Below, piece by piece: positions 25,758 through 34,156 of a stretch of DNA of 64,000 bases. Within the stretch, counting starts at the first letter, position 1. Each line of letters begins with the position of its first letter. This DNA is from Shewanella amazonensis SB2B (GTDB taxonomy: Bacteria; Pseudomonadota; Gammaproteobacteria; Enterobacterales; Shewanellaceae). The translations under genes were made by a program, and so were the position numbers. The stretch spans positions 1,618,001 to 1,682,000 of the forward strand of contig NC_008700.1 in assembly GCF_000015245.1 (NCBI RefSeq), in the 5' to 3' direction. The notes under the pieces were generated by a model. It did not search any database and had not been told where the DNA came from. It worked only from the letters and a program-made list of their open reading frames with translations.

Positions 25758-26714
25758 ATGACACACAGTCCCTTCCTGAATGCTGTCCGCGACAGTATAC
25801 GTTTGAGAGGCTACAGCTTGCGCACGGAGAAAACTTACCTTCATTGGATTAAGTTTTACATTCTTTTCAATCAAAAACGCCATCCTGACACTATGGGCAG
25901 CGCGGAAATTACCGCGTTTTTAACCTATCTTGCTGTAGAGCGCCATGTGGCCGCGAATACCCAAAAAGTGGCCTTAAATGCGTTGATCTATCTGTATCAA
26001 AAGTTTTTACAGATTGAGCTTGGCGAGTTGCCTTTTTCATTGGCCACCAAGCAGCGTTCTTTGCCCATCGTCGTCACACAGACAGAGGTCGCACATATCC
26101 TCGCTAAACTGAGTGGGGTTCACTTACATGTGATTCAAATGCTCTACGGCAGTGGGCTCAGAGTGACAGAATGTCTCAGGCTTAGGGTGCAGGATGTCGA
26201 CTTGGAGCGGTTATCTGTGACCGTGCATGACGGTAAAGGGAATAAGGACCGCCAAACGTTGCTCAGCCGAAGTTGCCTGAATTGGTTACCGGATCAAATT
26301 GAACATAGTCTGAATATCCAGCAAAAAGACAATCAACGTGGTATTGGACCATCGATGCCTACAGCACTTTCGGTAAAGTACCCGAATGCCTTTCGCGAAC
26401 CTGGCTGGATGTATTTGTTTCCGAGTAGTGGATTATGCCCTCATCCTATCACCGGTGAAATTTGCCGCCATCATCTTCACGACAGTGCGATTCGCAAAGC
26501 GTTGAGAATCGCGGTGCGTCATGCTGGGGTGCGCAAAAAGGTGAATTGCCATACTTTCCGTCATTCCTTCGCTACTCACTTGCTGCAGGCCGGATACGAT
26601 ATCCGTACTGTGCAGGAGTTATTGGGCCATAACGATGTAAAGACAACCCAGATTTACACCCACGTACTGGGCCAGCATTACGCCGGAACAGTCAGCCCCC
26701 TTGATCGGTTGTGA
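25758..26714 (+). CDS. intI: Integron integrase IntI
   Basis: 318-aa tyrosine recombinase. Catalytic residues R135 (GSGLRVTE), K160 (DGKGNKD), H265 and R268 (HTFRHSFATHLL), H291 (LGHND) and Y300 (TTQIYTHVL) are all present. The IntI-specific insert is seen around residues 205-222 (SVKYPNAFREPGWMYLFP). This separates it from XerC/D. The ATG at 25758 follows GAGGTG; the upstream in-frame TTG at 25746 is less likely. It looks intact and so potentially active, and is divergent from the cassettes. Confidence 0.95.
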   Translation: MTHSPFLNAVRDSIRLRGYSLRTEKTYLHWIKFYILFNQKRHPDTMGSAEITAFLTYLAVERHVAANTQKVALNALIYLYQKFLQIELGELPFSLATKQRSLPIVVTQTEVAHILAKLSGVHLHVIQMLYGSGLRVTECLRLRVQDVDLERLSVTVHDGKGNKDRQTLLSRSCLNWLPDQIEHSLNIQQKDNQRGIGPSMPTALSVKYPNAFREPGWMYLFPSSGLCPHPITGEICRHHLHDSAIRKALRIAVRHAGVRKKVNCHTFRHSFATHLLQAGYDIRTVQELLGHNDVKTTQIYTHVLGQHYAGTVSPLDRL

Positions 26715-26720
26715 CTATGC

Positions 26721-26785
26721 CATCCCGACTCACCATCCCCGATTCACTATTCCCAATTCCCGATTCACCATCCCTGATTCACCAT
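26721..26785. repeat. Tandem repeat after intI
   Basis: Imperfect units of about 14-16 bases built on ccccgattcac(c/t)at, at least four copies. The region 26715-27133 otherwise contains no gene I can support. Confidence 0.7.
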
Positions 26786-27133
26786 TGTGGCTACCGGTAA
26801 ACGCCATGGCTACCGCATGACGCCCTTCATTTGGAAGGGCATCTAATGATGATATTTGAGCGGTTTGAGTCAGAGCCGATAGGCCAGGGCGGTAGTGGAG
26901 AGAATGGTGAGTTTATCCTTAGTCTCTACAGATTATGCGCTTCCCTGGCTGTTTTTTTGCTGAAGACTCAATACAAGTTGTTATCAGCTGACTATCAGTG
27001 TGACCAGTGCGACGCCTGTAATTATCATGACAAATTCGCACCTTATTAATGCTTAAGATACATAAATAACAACAGCTTAACAAGCGGGATGATGTCGCAA
27101 GTTTGGATTGGTAAATAGCAGCAGGCTATACAT

Positions 27134-27165
27134 ATAAAAACACCCGCAGCTGCGGGTGTTTTTAT
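27134..27165. terminator. Bidirectional terminator between intI and liuG
   Basis: Perfect 32-bp palindrome: ataaaaacacccgcag followed directly by ctgcgggtgtttttat. A-run and T-run on either side of a GC core, between convergent genes. Confidence 0.9.
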
Positions 27166-27191
27166 GGACTGGCCTGAAAGCGCTGGGCCGT

Positions 27192-27848
27192 TTAGAACTG
27201 CATCTCAGGTACGTGCTCGGGCACGATAAGCTTGCCTGCGGTCTTCTCGACGATTTCTTCCACGGTCACGCCGGGGGCGCGCTCCAGCAGGTGGAAGGCG
27301 CCATCTTTGATTTCGATAAAGGCCAGATCGGTAAGCACGCGTTTGATACAGCCAAAGCCGGTGAGCGGCAGCTCGCACTTGGGCAGCAGCTTGGAGTTAC
27401 CGTATTTATCGGCGTGCATCATGGTAACGATAATATTGTCGGCACCGGCCACCAAATCCATGGCACCGCCCATGCCTTTTACCAGCTTGCCGGGGATCAT
27501 CCAGGAGGCGATAGAGCCTTCAACGTCCACCTCGAAGGCACCGAGCACGGTTAAGTCCACATGGCCGCCGCGGATCATGGCGAAGCTTTCGGCGCTGGAG
27601 AAAAACGATGCGCCTTTTACCGCTGTTACGGTTTGCTTACCGGCGTTAATCAGATCCGGGTCGATAGTCTCTTCGGTGGGGAATTCGCCCATGCCCAGCA
27701 GGCCATTTTCCGACTGCAGCATCACCTGCATGCCGTCGGGGATATAGTTGGCCACCAAGGTAGGGATGCCGATGCCTAAGTTTACGTAGTAGCCGTCTTT
27801 AAGCTCTTTGGCGACGCGCTGGGCCAGTTGTTCTCTTGAAAGTGCCAT
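27192..27848 (-). CDS. liuG: 3-oxoacid CoA-transferase subunit B
   Basis: 218 aa. With subunit A it transfers CoA between acetoacetate and succinyl-CoA or acetyl-CoA. The family blocks YVNLGIGIPTLVANYIP, the SENGLLGMG loop with the catalytic Glu, and GAMDLVAGADNIIVTMMHADKYGNSK are present. Last gene of the liu operon, 10 bp after subunit A; consumes the acetoacetate made by LiuE. AtoA/ScoB are alternative names. Confidence 0.92.
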   Translation of the reverse strand: MALSREQLAQRVAKELKDGYYVNLGIGIPTLVANYIPDGMQVMLQSENGLLGMGEFPTEETIDPDLINAGKQTVTAVKGASFFSSAESFAMIRGGHVDLTVLGAFEVDVEGSIASWMIPGKLVKGMGGAMDLVAGADNIIVTMMHADKYGNSKLLPKCELPLTGFGCIKRVLTDLAFIEIKDGAFHLLERAPGVTVEEIVEKTAGKLIVPEHVPEMQF

Positions 27849-27858
27849 GGCGGTCTCC

Positions 27859-28560
27859 TTAAGCCTTTTTCACGGTGCGCTGTTCGATACGCTTCTCAAA
27901 GCTGCCTTTGATGATGCGATCCACATAAATGCCCGGGGTGTGGATATGGTCCGGGTCAAGCTCGCCCGGCTCAACAATTTCTTCCACTTCCACCACGGTG
28001 ATTTTACCGGCGGTGGCCATCATGGGGTTGAAGTTGGCGGCGGTTTTACGGAACACCAGGTTACCCATGGTATCGGCCTTCCAGGCGCGGATAAGGGCAA
28101 AATCGGCGGTCAGGGACTCTTCCAGCACATAGTGGCGACCCTTGATTTCGCGGGTTTCTTTACCCTCGGCAACCGGAGTGCCGTAGCCAGTGGCGGTAAA
28201 GAAAGCCGGGATACCGGCGCCGCCGGCACGGATTTTTTCAGCCAGTGTGCCCTGTGGGGTGAGGATAACGTTCAGCTCGCCGCTCAGCATCTGGCGCTCG
28301 AAGGTGGCGTTTTCACCCACGTAGGAGGCTATCATGGTGCTGATCTGCTTGTTTTGCAGCAACAGCCCCAGACCAAAGTCGTCCACCCCTGCGTTGTTGG
28401 AAATGGCAGTCAGCCCCTTGGTGCCAAGTTTTACCATCTGGTTAATCAGGCCTTCCGGAATACCGCACAGGCCAAATCCGCCCACCATAATGGTCATATT
28501 GTCAGTTAGGCCCGCCAGGGCCTGGTCGTAACTGTCGACGACCTTGTAGAGTCCAGCCAT
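27859..28560 (-). CDS. liuF: 3-oxoacid CoA-transferase subunit A
   Basis: 233 aa. MVGGFGLCGIPEGLI and the NNAGVDDFGLGLLL, GTLAEKIRAGGAGIPAFFT blocks identify the alpha subunit (AtoD/ScoA type). It works with the next gene to activate acetoacetate. A GC inverted repeat (28621-28640) lies in the 106-bp gap after liuE and might affect expression inside the operon. Confidence 0.92.
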   Translation of the reverse strand: MAGLYKVVDSYDQALAGLTDNMTIMVGGFGLCGIPEGLINQMVKLGTKGLTAISNNAGVDDFGLGLLLQNKQISTMIASYVGENATFERQMLSGELNVILTPQGTLAEKIRAGGAGIPAFFTATGYGTPVAEGKETREIKGRHYVLEESLTADFALIRAWKADTMGNLVFRKTAANFNPMMATAGKITVVEVEEIVEPGELDPDHIHTPGIYVDRIIKGSFEKRIEQRTVKKA

Positions 28561-28666
28561 CTTGTCTTCCTTTTGTTCTTAACCTGCTGTGATGTCAGGT
28601 GGTGTGCTGTGCTTTATTCGCCTGCCCGCTGTGGGGCAGGAGATAGTTATTGTTATCTTGCAGTGG

Positions 28667-29557
28667 CTAGGTCAGAGCCCGTGCCACTTTGGCGCCGCTG
28701 TGCCGACCAAGGGCGGCACTGATGCGGTTTCCGGCCTCAATCAGCTTATGCAGATCAATGCCTGTTTCTATGCCCATGCCGTGGAGCATATACACCAAAT
28801 CTTCGCTGGCAAGGTTACCCGACGCGCCTTTGGCGTAGGGGCAGCCGCCCAGGCCCGCCACCGAGGTATCCACGGTGCGGATGCCACTCTCAAGGCTGGC
28901 GAGGATATTGGCCAGCGCCTGGCCGTAGGTGTCGTGAAAGTGCAGCGCAAGTTTGTCCACTGGCACCCTGGCCGCCACGGCCTCCACCATTTTACGGGCC
29001 TTTAGCGGTGTGCCAACGCCTATGGTGTCACCCAAAGAAATTTCATAGCAGCCGAGTTTGTACAGAATTTCAGACACCCGCGCCACTTCGCTTGTGGCTA
29101 TCTCGCCATCGTAGGGGCAACCCAGCACACAGGAGACATAACCACGCACCGGCAGGTTATGCTCTTTTGCTTTTTCTATCAGTGGGATAAACCGCTCAAT
29201 CGACTCTTCAATCGAGCAGTTGATGTTCTTCTGGCTAAAGCCCTCGCTGGCGGCGGCAAATACCGCTACCTCAGAGGCGTTGGCGTCAAGTGCCAGTTCC
29301 AGCCCCTTGAGATTGGGGGTGAGGGCGCTGTAACGCACTCCGGCCACGCGGGAAATACCCTTGAGTACCTCGCCGGAGTCGGCCATTTGCGGCACCCACT
29401 TGGGCGACACAAAACTGGCTGCTTCGATACGTTTTACTCCGGCGGCGGCAAGGCTTTCAACCAGCAGAATTTTGTCCGCCGTGGTCACCTGCTTTTCGTT
29501 TTGCAGGCCGTCACGGGGGCCGACTTCAAACAGGCTGATATGGGTTGGCAGTGCCAT
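28667..29557 (-). CDS. liuE: Hydroxymethylglutaryl-CoA lyase
   Basis: 296 aa. Cleaves HMG-CoA to acetoacetate and acetyl-CoA, the last step of leucine degradation. HISLFEVGPRDGLQNE (substrate/metal loop), ASFVSPKWVPQMAD, HFHDTYGQALAN (metal His) and GLGGCPYAKGASGN (catalytic Cys) are all there. The start MALPTHIS follows the liuD stop with one intervening base. Confidence 0.95.
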   Translation of the reverse strand: MALPTHISLFEVGPRDGLQNEKQVTTADKILLVESLAAAGVKRIEAASFVSPKWVPQMADSGEVLKGISRVAGVRYSALTPNLKGLELALDANASEVAVFAAASEGFSQKNINCSIEESIERFIPLIEKAKEHNLPVRGYVSCVLGCPYDGEIATSEVARVSEILYKLGCYEISLGDTIGVGTPLKARKMVEAVAARVPVDKLALHFHDTYGQALANILASLESGIRTVDTSVAGLGGCPYAKGASGNLASEDLVYMLHGMGIETGIDLHKLIEAGNRISAALGRHSGAKVARALT

Positions 29558-29558
29558 C

Positions 29559-31580
29559 TCAGGCCTCCGTTTCTTTACTGTCGGCTGCAGCATCGGCCAT
29601 CTCCAGCGCCAGCAGCAAGGTACCGTCCGACACCAGCTCGCCGGGGGCAAAGAAGAACTCGCTCACCACCCCATCAAAGGGCGCTTCTATGGTGTATTCC
29701 ATCTTCATGGCTTCCATCACGAGCAAACCCTGACCGGCGCTGACTTTATCGCCCGCAGCCACCAGATGGGTCACCACAGTGCCGTTCATCGGTGCCTTGA
29801 GTTTATCTTCTGAGCTCGCGGTTTCTTCCAGCACCTGGCCGAGCACTTCACGGAAGTGGTAACTGCCGCTTGAGAGGAACACGGTGAGGCCGCCGTCTTC
29901 CAGCGATACTGTCACCTTCATTTTGTGGCCGTTGATTTCGCACTTAAGCTCGCTGTCTTCAATGCTGCCGCTTAGCTCAATCAGCTTGTCGTTAAGGCAC
30001 AGCTGATAGCGGCCGTTTGACTCGGTGAGCTCTGCGCTGCGGCTTTGGTGAGCGTCATCCAGCAGGGTTACGCTGTGGCGTCTTGGGCTGCTTAGGCGAA
30101 AGCCTTTCAGGCTCGACCAGGGGCTGAAGGGGTCGTGTCCAGCCACGTCCTGAGACACAGCCTCACGTAAACGCAGCTGAGTGAGCACGGCCAGCACAAA
30201 GGCGGTGTCTGCTTCGTCGCGACTGTCGCCAATCAGCGCATCACCATAGCGGCCGATAAAGTCGGTGGAAAAGTTCGCCTGTGCAAACGCCGGATGCTCG
30301 GCGATGTTGGAGAGAAACTCGATATTGTGTTTAAGTCCGCCCACACGGTAATCGCCAAGGGCGCGGGTAAGGCGTGCCAGCGCGCGGGGGCGCGACTCGT
30401 CCCACACAATCAGCTTGGCAATCATGGGGTCGTAGTAGTTTGAAATCACATCATTTTCACGCACGCCAGAGTCGATGCGCACATGACGGCTTGGCTCTGG
30501 CTCACGCAAAAAGGTGAGCTTGCCACTGGCAGGCAAAAACTCGTTATTGGGATCTTCGGCGTAAATCCGCACCTCAAAGGCGTGGCCATGGATTTGGATT
30601 TCGTGCTGCTCCAGTGGCAGCTGGGCACCCGCAGCAACCAGCAGCTGCCATTTCACCAAATCCTGACCAGTGACCATTTCGGTCACCGGGTGCTCTACCT
30701 GCAGACGGGTGTTCATCTCCATAAAGAAGAAGCTCATATCGACGTCAAGCAGGAACTCCACGGTACCGGCGCCGCGATAGTCGATGGCCTTGGCAGCGGC
30801 AACGGCAGCTTCACCCATTTGCTTGCGCAGGCTGTCCGGCAGGCCCGGGGCAGGGGCTTCTTCCACCACCTTTTGGTGGCGGCGCTGAATAGAGCAGTCG
30901 CGGTCAGACAGATACACGCAGTTGCCCTGTGAGTCTGCAAACACCTGCACCTCAACGTGGCGCGGCTGACGCAGATAACGCTCCATCAAGAGTTTATCGT
31001 TGCCAAAGCTTGAGGCGGCCTCGCGGCGGGCCGAGTCGATGGCCGCTTTAAGCTCGCTCTCACTCTCGACAATACGCATGCCCTTGCCGCCACCACCGTA
31101 GGCGGCCTTGATAAGCAGGGGATAACCAATTTTTTTGGCTTCAGCAAGCAGGGTGGCATCACTTTGGTCGTCGCCGTGGTAACCGGGTACCAGGGGCACA
31201 CCGGCTTTTTCCATAATCAGCTTGGCGGCGCTTTTGCTGCCCATGGCGTCGATGGCGTCTGAGCCCGGGCCCACAAAGGCGATGCCGCTTGCCTCACAGG
31301 CGCGGGCAAAAGCAGCGTTTTCCGACAAAAAGCCGTAACCGGGGTGAATGGCCTCGGCGCCGCATTTTTTGGCGATATCGATAATCAGCTCACCGCGAAG
31401 ATAAGAGCTCGCCGGGGCGCTTTCACCCAGATAAAAAGACTCATCTGCCAGCGCCACATGGCGGGCGTCGCGGTCGGCATCTGAGTAGACGGCCACGGTT
31501 TTAATGCCCATGTCGCGGGCGGTGCGGATAACGCGGCAGGCAATTTCGCCGCGATTGGCAATTAAGAGTTTGTTAAACAT
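29559..31580 (-). CDS. liuD: 3-methylcrotonyl-CoA carboxylase, biotin-containing alpha subunit
   Basis: 673 aa. Biotin carboxylase domain (residues 1-450: FNKLLIANRGEIACRVIRTA, GGGGKGMR, RDCSIQRRHQKVVEEAPAP, EMNTRLQVEHPVTE) and a C-terminal biotin carrier with MEAMKMEY. Biotinylated on the MKM Lys and transfers CO2 to 3-methylcrotonyl-CoA via LiuB. The start MFNKLLIANRG is family-typical; 49 upstream in-frame residues are not. Confidence 0.95.
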   Translation of the reverse strand: MFNKLLIANRGEIACRVIRTARDMGIKTVAVYSDADRDARHVALADESFYLGESAPASSYLRGELIIDIAKKCGAEAIHPGYGFLSENAAFARACEASGIAFVGPGSDAIDAMGSKSAAKLIMEKAGVPLVPGYHGDDQSDATLLAEAKKIGYPLLIKAAYGGGGKGMRIVESESELKAAIDSARREAASSFGNDKLLMERYLRQPRHVEVQVFADSQGNCVYLSDRDCSIQRRHQKVVEEAPAPGLPDSLRKQMGEAAVAAAKAIDYRGAGTVEFLLDVDMSFFFMEMNTRLQVEHPVTEMVTGQDLVKWQLLVAAGAQLPLEQHEIQIHGHAFEVRIYAEDPNNEFLPASGKLTFLREPEPSRHVRIDSGVRENDVISNYYDPMIAKLIVWDESRPRALARLTRALGDYRVGGLKHNIEFLSNIAEHPAFAQANFSTDFIGRYGDALIGDSRDEADTAFVLAVLTQLRLREAVSQDVAGHDPFSPWSSLKGFRLSSPRRHSVTLLDDAHQSRSAELTESNGRYQLCLNDKLIELSGSIEDSELKCEINGHKMKVTVSLEDGGLTVFLSSGSYHFREVLGQVLEETASSEDKLKAPMNGTVVTHLVAAGDKVSAGQGLLVMEAMKMEYTIEAPFDGVVSEFFFAPGELVSDGTLLLALEMADAAADSKETEA

Positions 31581-31590
31581 GAAAAATCCC

Positions 31591-32421
31591 TTAGTCCTTG
31601 CTGCCGGTATCATTAACCCACGCTGGGCTGCGCTTATCAAAAAAGGCGTTGAGGCCTTCCTGTCCTTCGGCGGACACCCGAATGCGGGCGATGCGCTCGC
31701 TGGTGTAGTCACGGGTGTGCTCATCAATTACGCCGCTTTGCAAACGGGCAATAAGCGATTTGCACCACCCCAGCGCCTGGGGGCTGCCACTCAGCAGATT
31801 TTGGATAATGGGCGCGGCTGCAGCGTCCAAATCGTCTGCGATTTCATGCACTACGCCTAAGGCCAGCGCCATGCTGGCATCGAAGCGCTCAGCCGTGAGC
31901 ATATAGCGGCGGCTCTGGCGTGGTCCCATGGCGCGCACCACGTACGGGCTAATCACCGCCGGAATGAGGCCAAGTTTGACTTCAGACAGGCAGAAACTCG
32001 CTTTGTGGCTCGAAATCGCAATATCGCAGCAGCAAACCAGCCCCAGCGCGCCGCCGTAGGCTGCACCGTTTACCAGGGCGATGGAGGGCTTGGGGAAGCG
32101 GTCCAGGGTATCCATCAGGTTGGCAAGCTCGCGGGCATCTTTGAGGTTGTCGTCAAAGTCCATGGCGGCTTGCTTGCGCATCCAGTTCAAGTCGGCGCCA
32201 GCGCTGAAGTGCTTGCCGTCGCTTTTAAGCACCATTACAGCGCACTCGCTCTCATGGGCGAAGGCGTTGATGGCCTGGGTCATTTCGCTAATCATCACCT
32301 CATCGAAGGCGTTGTGCACCTCGGGGCGATTTAAGATGAGATACCCCACCCTGCCGTTAAGCTCCAGGCGGATGCGGCTGAAGGAGGCAGACAGCTCGGC
32401 AATGGAAGTCATGGTTGTCAT
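31591..32421 (-). CDS. liuC: 3-methylglutaconyl-CoA hydratase
   Basis: 276-aa crotonase-fold enzyme converting methylglutaconyl-CoA to HMG-CoA. GKHFSAGADLNWMRKQA and NGAAYGGALGLVCCCDIAIS (oxyanion hole segments), then KLGLIPAVISPYVVRAMG. The position between the two carboxylase subunit genes fixes the assignment. Start MTTMTSIAEL; only 10 bp separate it from liuB. Confidence 0.92.
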   Translation of the reverse strand: MTTMTSIAELSASFSRIRLELNGRVGYLILNRPEVHNAFDEVMISEMTQAINAFAHESECAVMVLKSDGKHFSAGADLNWMRKQAAMDFDDNLKDARELANLMDTLDRFPKPSIALVNGAAYGGALGLVCCCDIAISSHKASFCLSEVKLGLIPAVISPYVVRAMGPRQSRRYMLTAERFDASMALALGVVHEIADDLDAAAAPIIQNLLSGSPQALGWCKSLIARLQSGVIDEHTRDYTSERIARIRVSAEGQEGLNAFFDKRSPAWVNDTGSKD

Positions 32422-32431
32422 AGCCTTCTCC

Positions 32432-34039
32432 TTACATGCGGAACACGCCGAAGCGGGTCTCTTCGATGGGGGCATTGAGGGCGGCGGATATGGCCAGCCC
32501 CAGTACGTCACGGGTTTGCGCCGGGTCGATAATGCCGTCATCCCACAGGCGGGCGCTGGCATGGTATGGATGACCTTCTTTATCGTACTGGGCGATGATG
32601 GGCGCCTTGAATTTGGCTTCTTCTTCGGCGCTCATGGTTTCGCCTTTGCGGGCCAGACCATCTTTACGCACAGTGGCGAGCACACCAGCGGCCTGCTCTC
32701 CGCCCATCACTGAAATGCGGGCATTGGGCCACATCCACATCAGGGTAGGCTCAAAGGCGCGGCCACACATGCCGTAGTTACCGGCGCCGTAGCTGCCGCC
32801 AATCAGCACGGTGAATTTGGGCACAGTGGCGCAGGAAACCGCAGTCACCATCTTGGCACCGTGCTTTGCAATGCCTTCGTGCTCGTATTTTTTACCCACC
32901 ATAAAGCCGGTGATGTTTTGCAAAAACACCAGCGGGATTTTGCGCTGGCAGCACAGCTCAATAAAGTGGGCGCCTTTTTGGGCCGACTCTGAAAACAGGA
33001 TGCCGTTGTTGGCTACAATCCCCACCGGATACCCATGGATACGGGCAAATCCGCACACCAGGGTGGTGCCGTAGTTGGCCTTGAACTCGTCAAAGTCGGA
33101 GTCATCCACGATGCGGGCAATCACTTCCTTCACATCGAAGGGCTTTTTAAGGTCGGTACCGACTATGCCGTACAGTTCGTTGATGTCGTACTTGGGCGGT
33201 TTCACTTTCGAAAGTTGCAGCTCAACCTGCTTTTGATGATTAAGGCGCGATACTGCCTTGCGGGCGAGCTCCAGCGCGTGCTCATCGTTTTGCGCCAGAT
33301 GATCGGCCACGCCACTGATTTTGGTGTGTACATCGCCGCCGCCAAGCTCCTCGGCGCTGACTTCTTCGCCGGTGGCCGCTTTCACAAGAGGCGGGCCTGC
33401 CAAAAAGATGGTGCCCTGTTCGCGCACAATAATGGATTCATCCGCCATGGCAGGCACATAGGCGCCGCCTGCGGTACACAGACCCATTACCACCGCGATT
33501 TGCGGAATGCCCTTGGCGGACATACGTGCCTGATTGAAGAAGATGCGGCCGAAGTGGTCACGGTCGGGGAAGACTTCGTCCTGACGGGGCAGGTTGGCGC
33601 CGCCTGAGTCTACCAGATAGATGCAGGGCAGATGGCAGCGCTCGGCAATGGCCTGGGCGCGCAGGTGCTTTTTCACCGTGATGGGGTAGTAGGTACCGCC
33701 TTTTACGGTGGCATCGTTGGCAATAATCATGCACTCGACGCCGCTGACCCGGCCGATACCGGCAATGATGCCTGCTGCCGGTACGTCTTCATCGTAGACT
33801 TCGAACGCGGCAAATTGGCTGAGCTCCAAAAAGGGCGAACCGGGGTCTAAGAGTTTTTCCACCCGGGCGCGGGGGGCGAGCTTGCCACGGGATAAGTGGC
33901 GCTCCATGGCCACCAGGCCGCCGCCCTGTTCGATATGGGCGAGCTTATCCTTGAGGTCAGCCACCAGGGCCGCCATGGCATCGTGTTTTTGTTTGAATTC
34001 GTCGCTGCGTGGATTCACGCGGGAGGTAAGTTGAGTCAC
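32432..34039 (-). CDS. liuB: 3-methylcrotonyl-CoA carboxylase carboxyltransferase subunit
   Basis: 535 aa. Two crotonase-like carboxyltransferase halves: MERHLSRGKLAPRARVEKLLDPGSPFLELS and VFLQNITGFMVGKKYEHEGIAKHGAKMV...GSYGAGNYGMCGRAF. A GTG start with GGAGGA 9 bp upstream is preferred over the longer frame. Transfers carboxyl from LiuD biotin. Confidence 0.94.
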   Translation of the reverse strand: MTQLTSRVNPRSDEFKQKHDAMAALVADLKDKLAHIEQGGGLVAMERHLSRGKLAPRARVEKLLDPGSPFLELSQFAAFEVYDEDVPAAGIIAGIGRVSGVECMIIANDATVKGGTYYPITVKKHLRAQAIAERCHLPCIYLVDSGGANLPRQDEVFPDRDHFGRIFFNQARMSAKGIPQIAVVMGLCTAGGAYVPAMADESIIVREQGTIFLAGPPLVKAATGEEVSAEELGGGDVHTKISGVADHLAQNDEHALELARKAVSRLNHQKQVELQLSKVKPPKYDINELYGIVGTDLKKPFDVKEVIARIVDDSDFDEFKANYGTTLVCGFARIHGYPVGIVANNGILFSESAQKGAHFIELCCQRKIPLVFLQNITGFMVGKKYEHEGIAKHGAKMVTAVSCATVPKFTVLIGGSYGAGNYGMCGRAFEPTLMWMWPNARISVMGGEQAAGVLATVRKDGLARKGETMSAEEEAKFKAPIIAQYDKEGHPYHASARLWDDGIIDPAQTRDVLGLAISAALNAPIEETRFGVFRM

Positions 34040-34156
34040 GTCTTGTGTCCTCCAAGGGGCAGGCGTATTGCCTGCCGCAGTGTCCCTTTGCCCCGGCACT
34101 TCGCCGGGGAGTGGATGTGAAGAGTAGGGCTTATCCGCCTGACTTATCGGCTTTGC

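Larger units (their letters stand above)
17209..26714 (-). mobile_element. Chromosomal integron: intI, attI and 12-cassette array
   Basis: Integrase gene on plus, cassettes on minus running away from it, twelve sites with attC features at regular intervals, and most ORF stops lying within or beside an attC. This is the standard integron layout. The cassettes are AT-rich relative to the flanks. Between the last cassette and the AhpD-like gene there is no second integrase, transposase or terminal repeat, so the platform appears sedentary. Coordinates run from the last attC-like site to the integrase stop. Confidence 0.93.

Noticed and set aside
17209..26714. Transposon or prophage explanation for the accessory region
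   Set aside because: No transposase, terminal repeats, target duplication or phage structural genes; attC pattern and IntI explain it.
26846..27049. Possible small ORF (about 67 aa) after intI
   Set aside because: GGAAGG precedes an ATG, but the sequence has no recognisable domain and lies among repeats; not enough support.
28621..28640. Hairpin between liuE and liuF as a terminator
   Set aside because: No T run, and it lies inside an operon whose last two genes belong to the same pathway.
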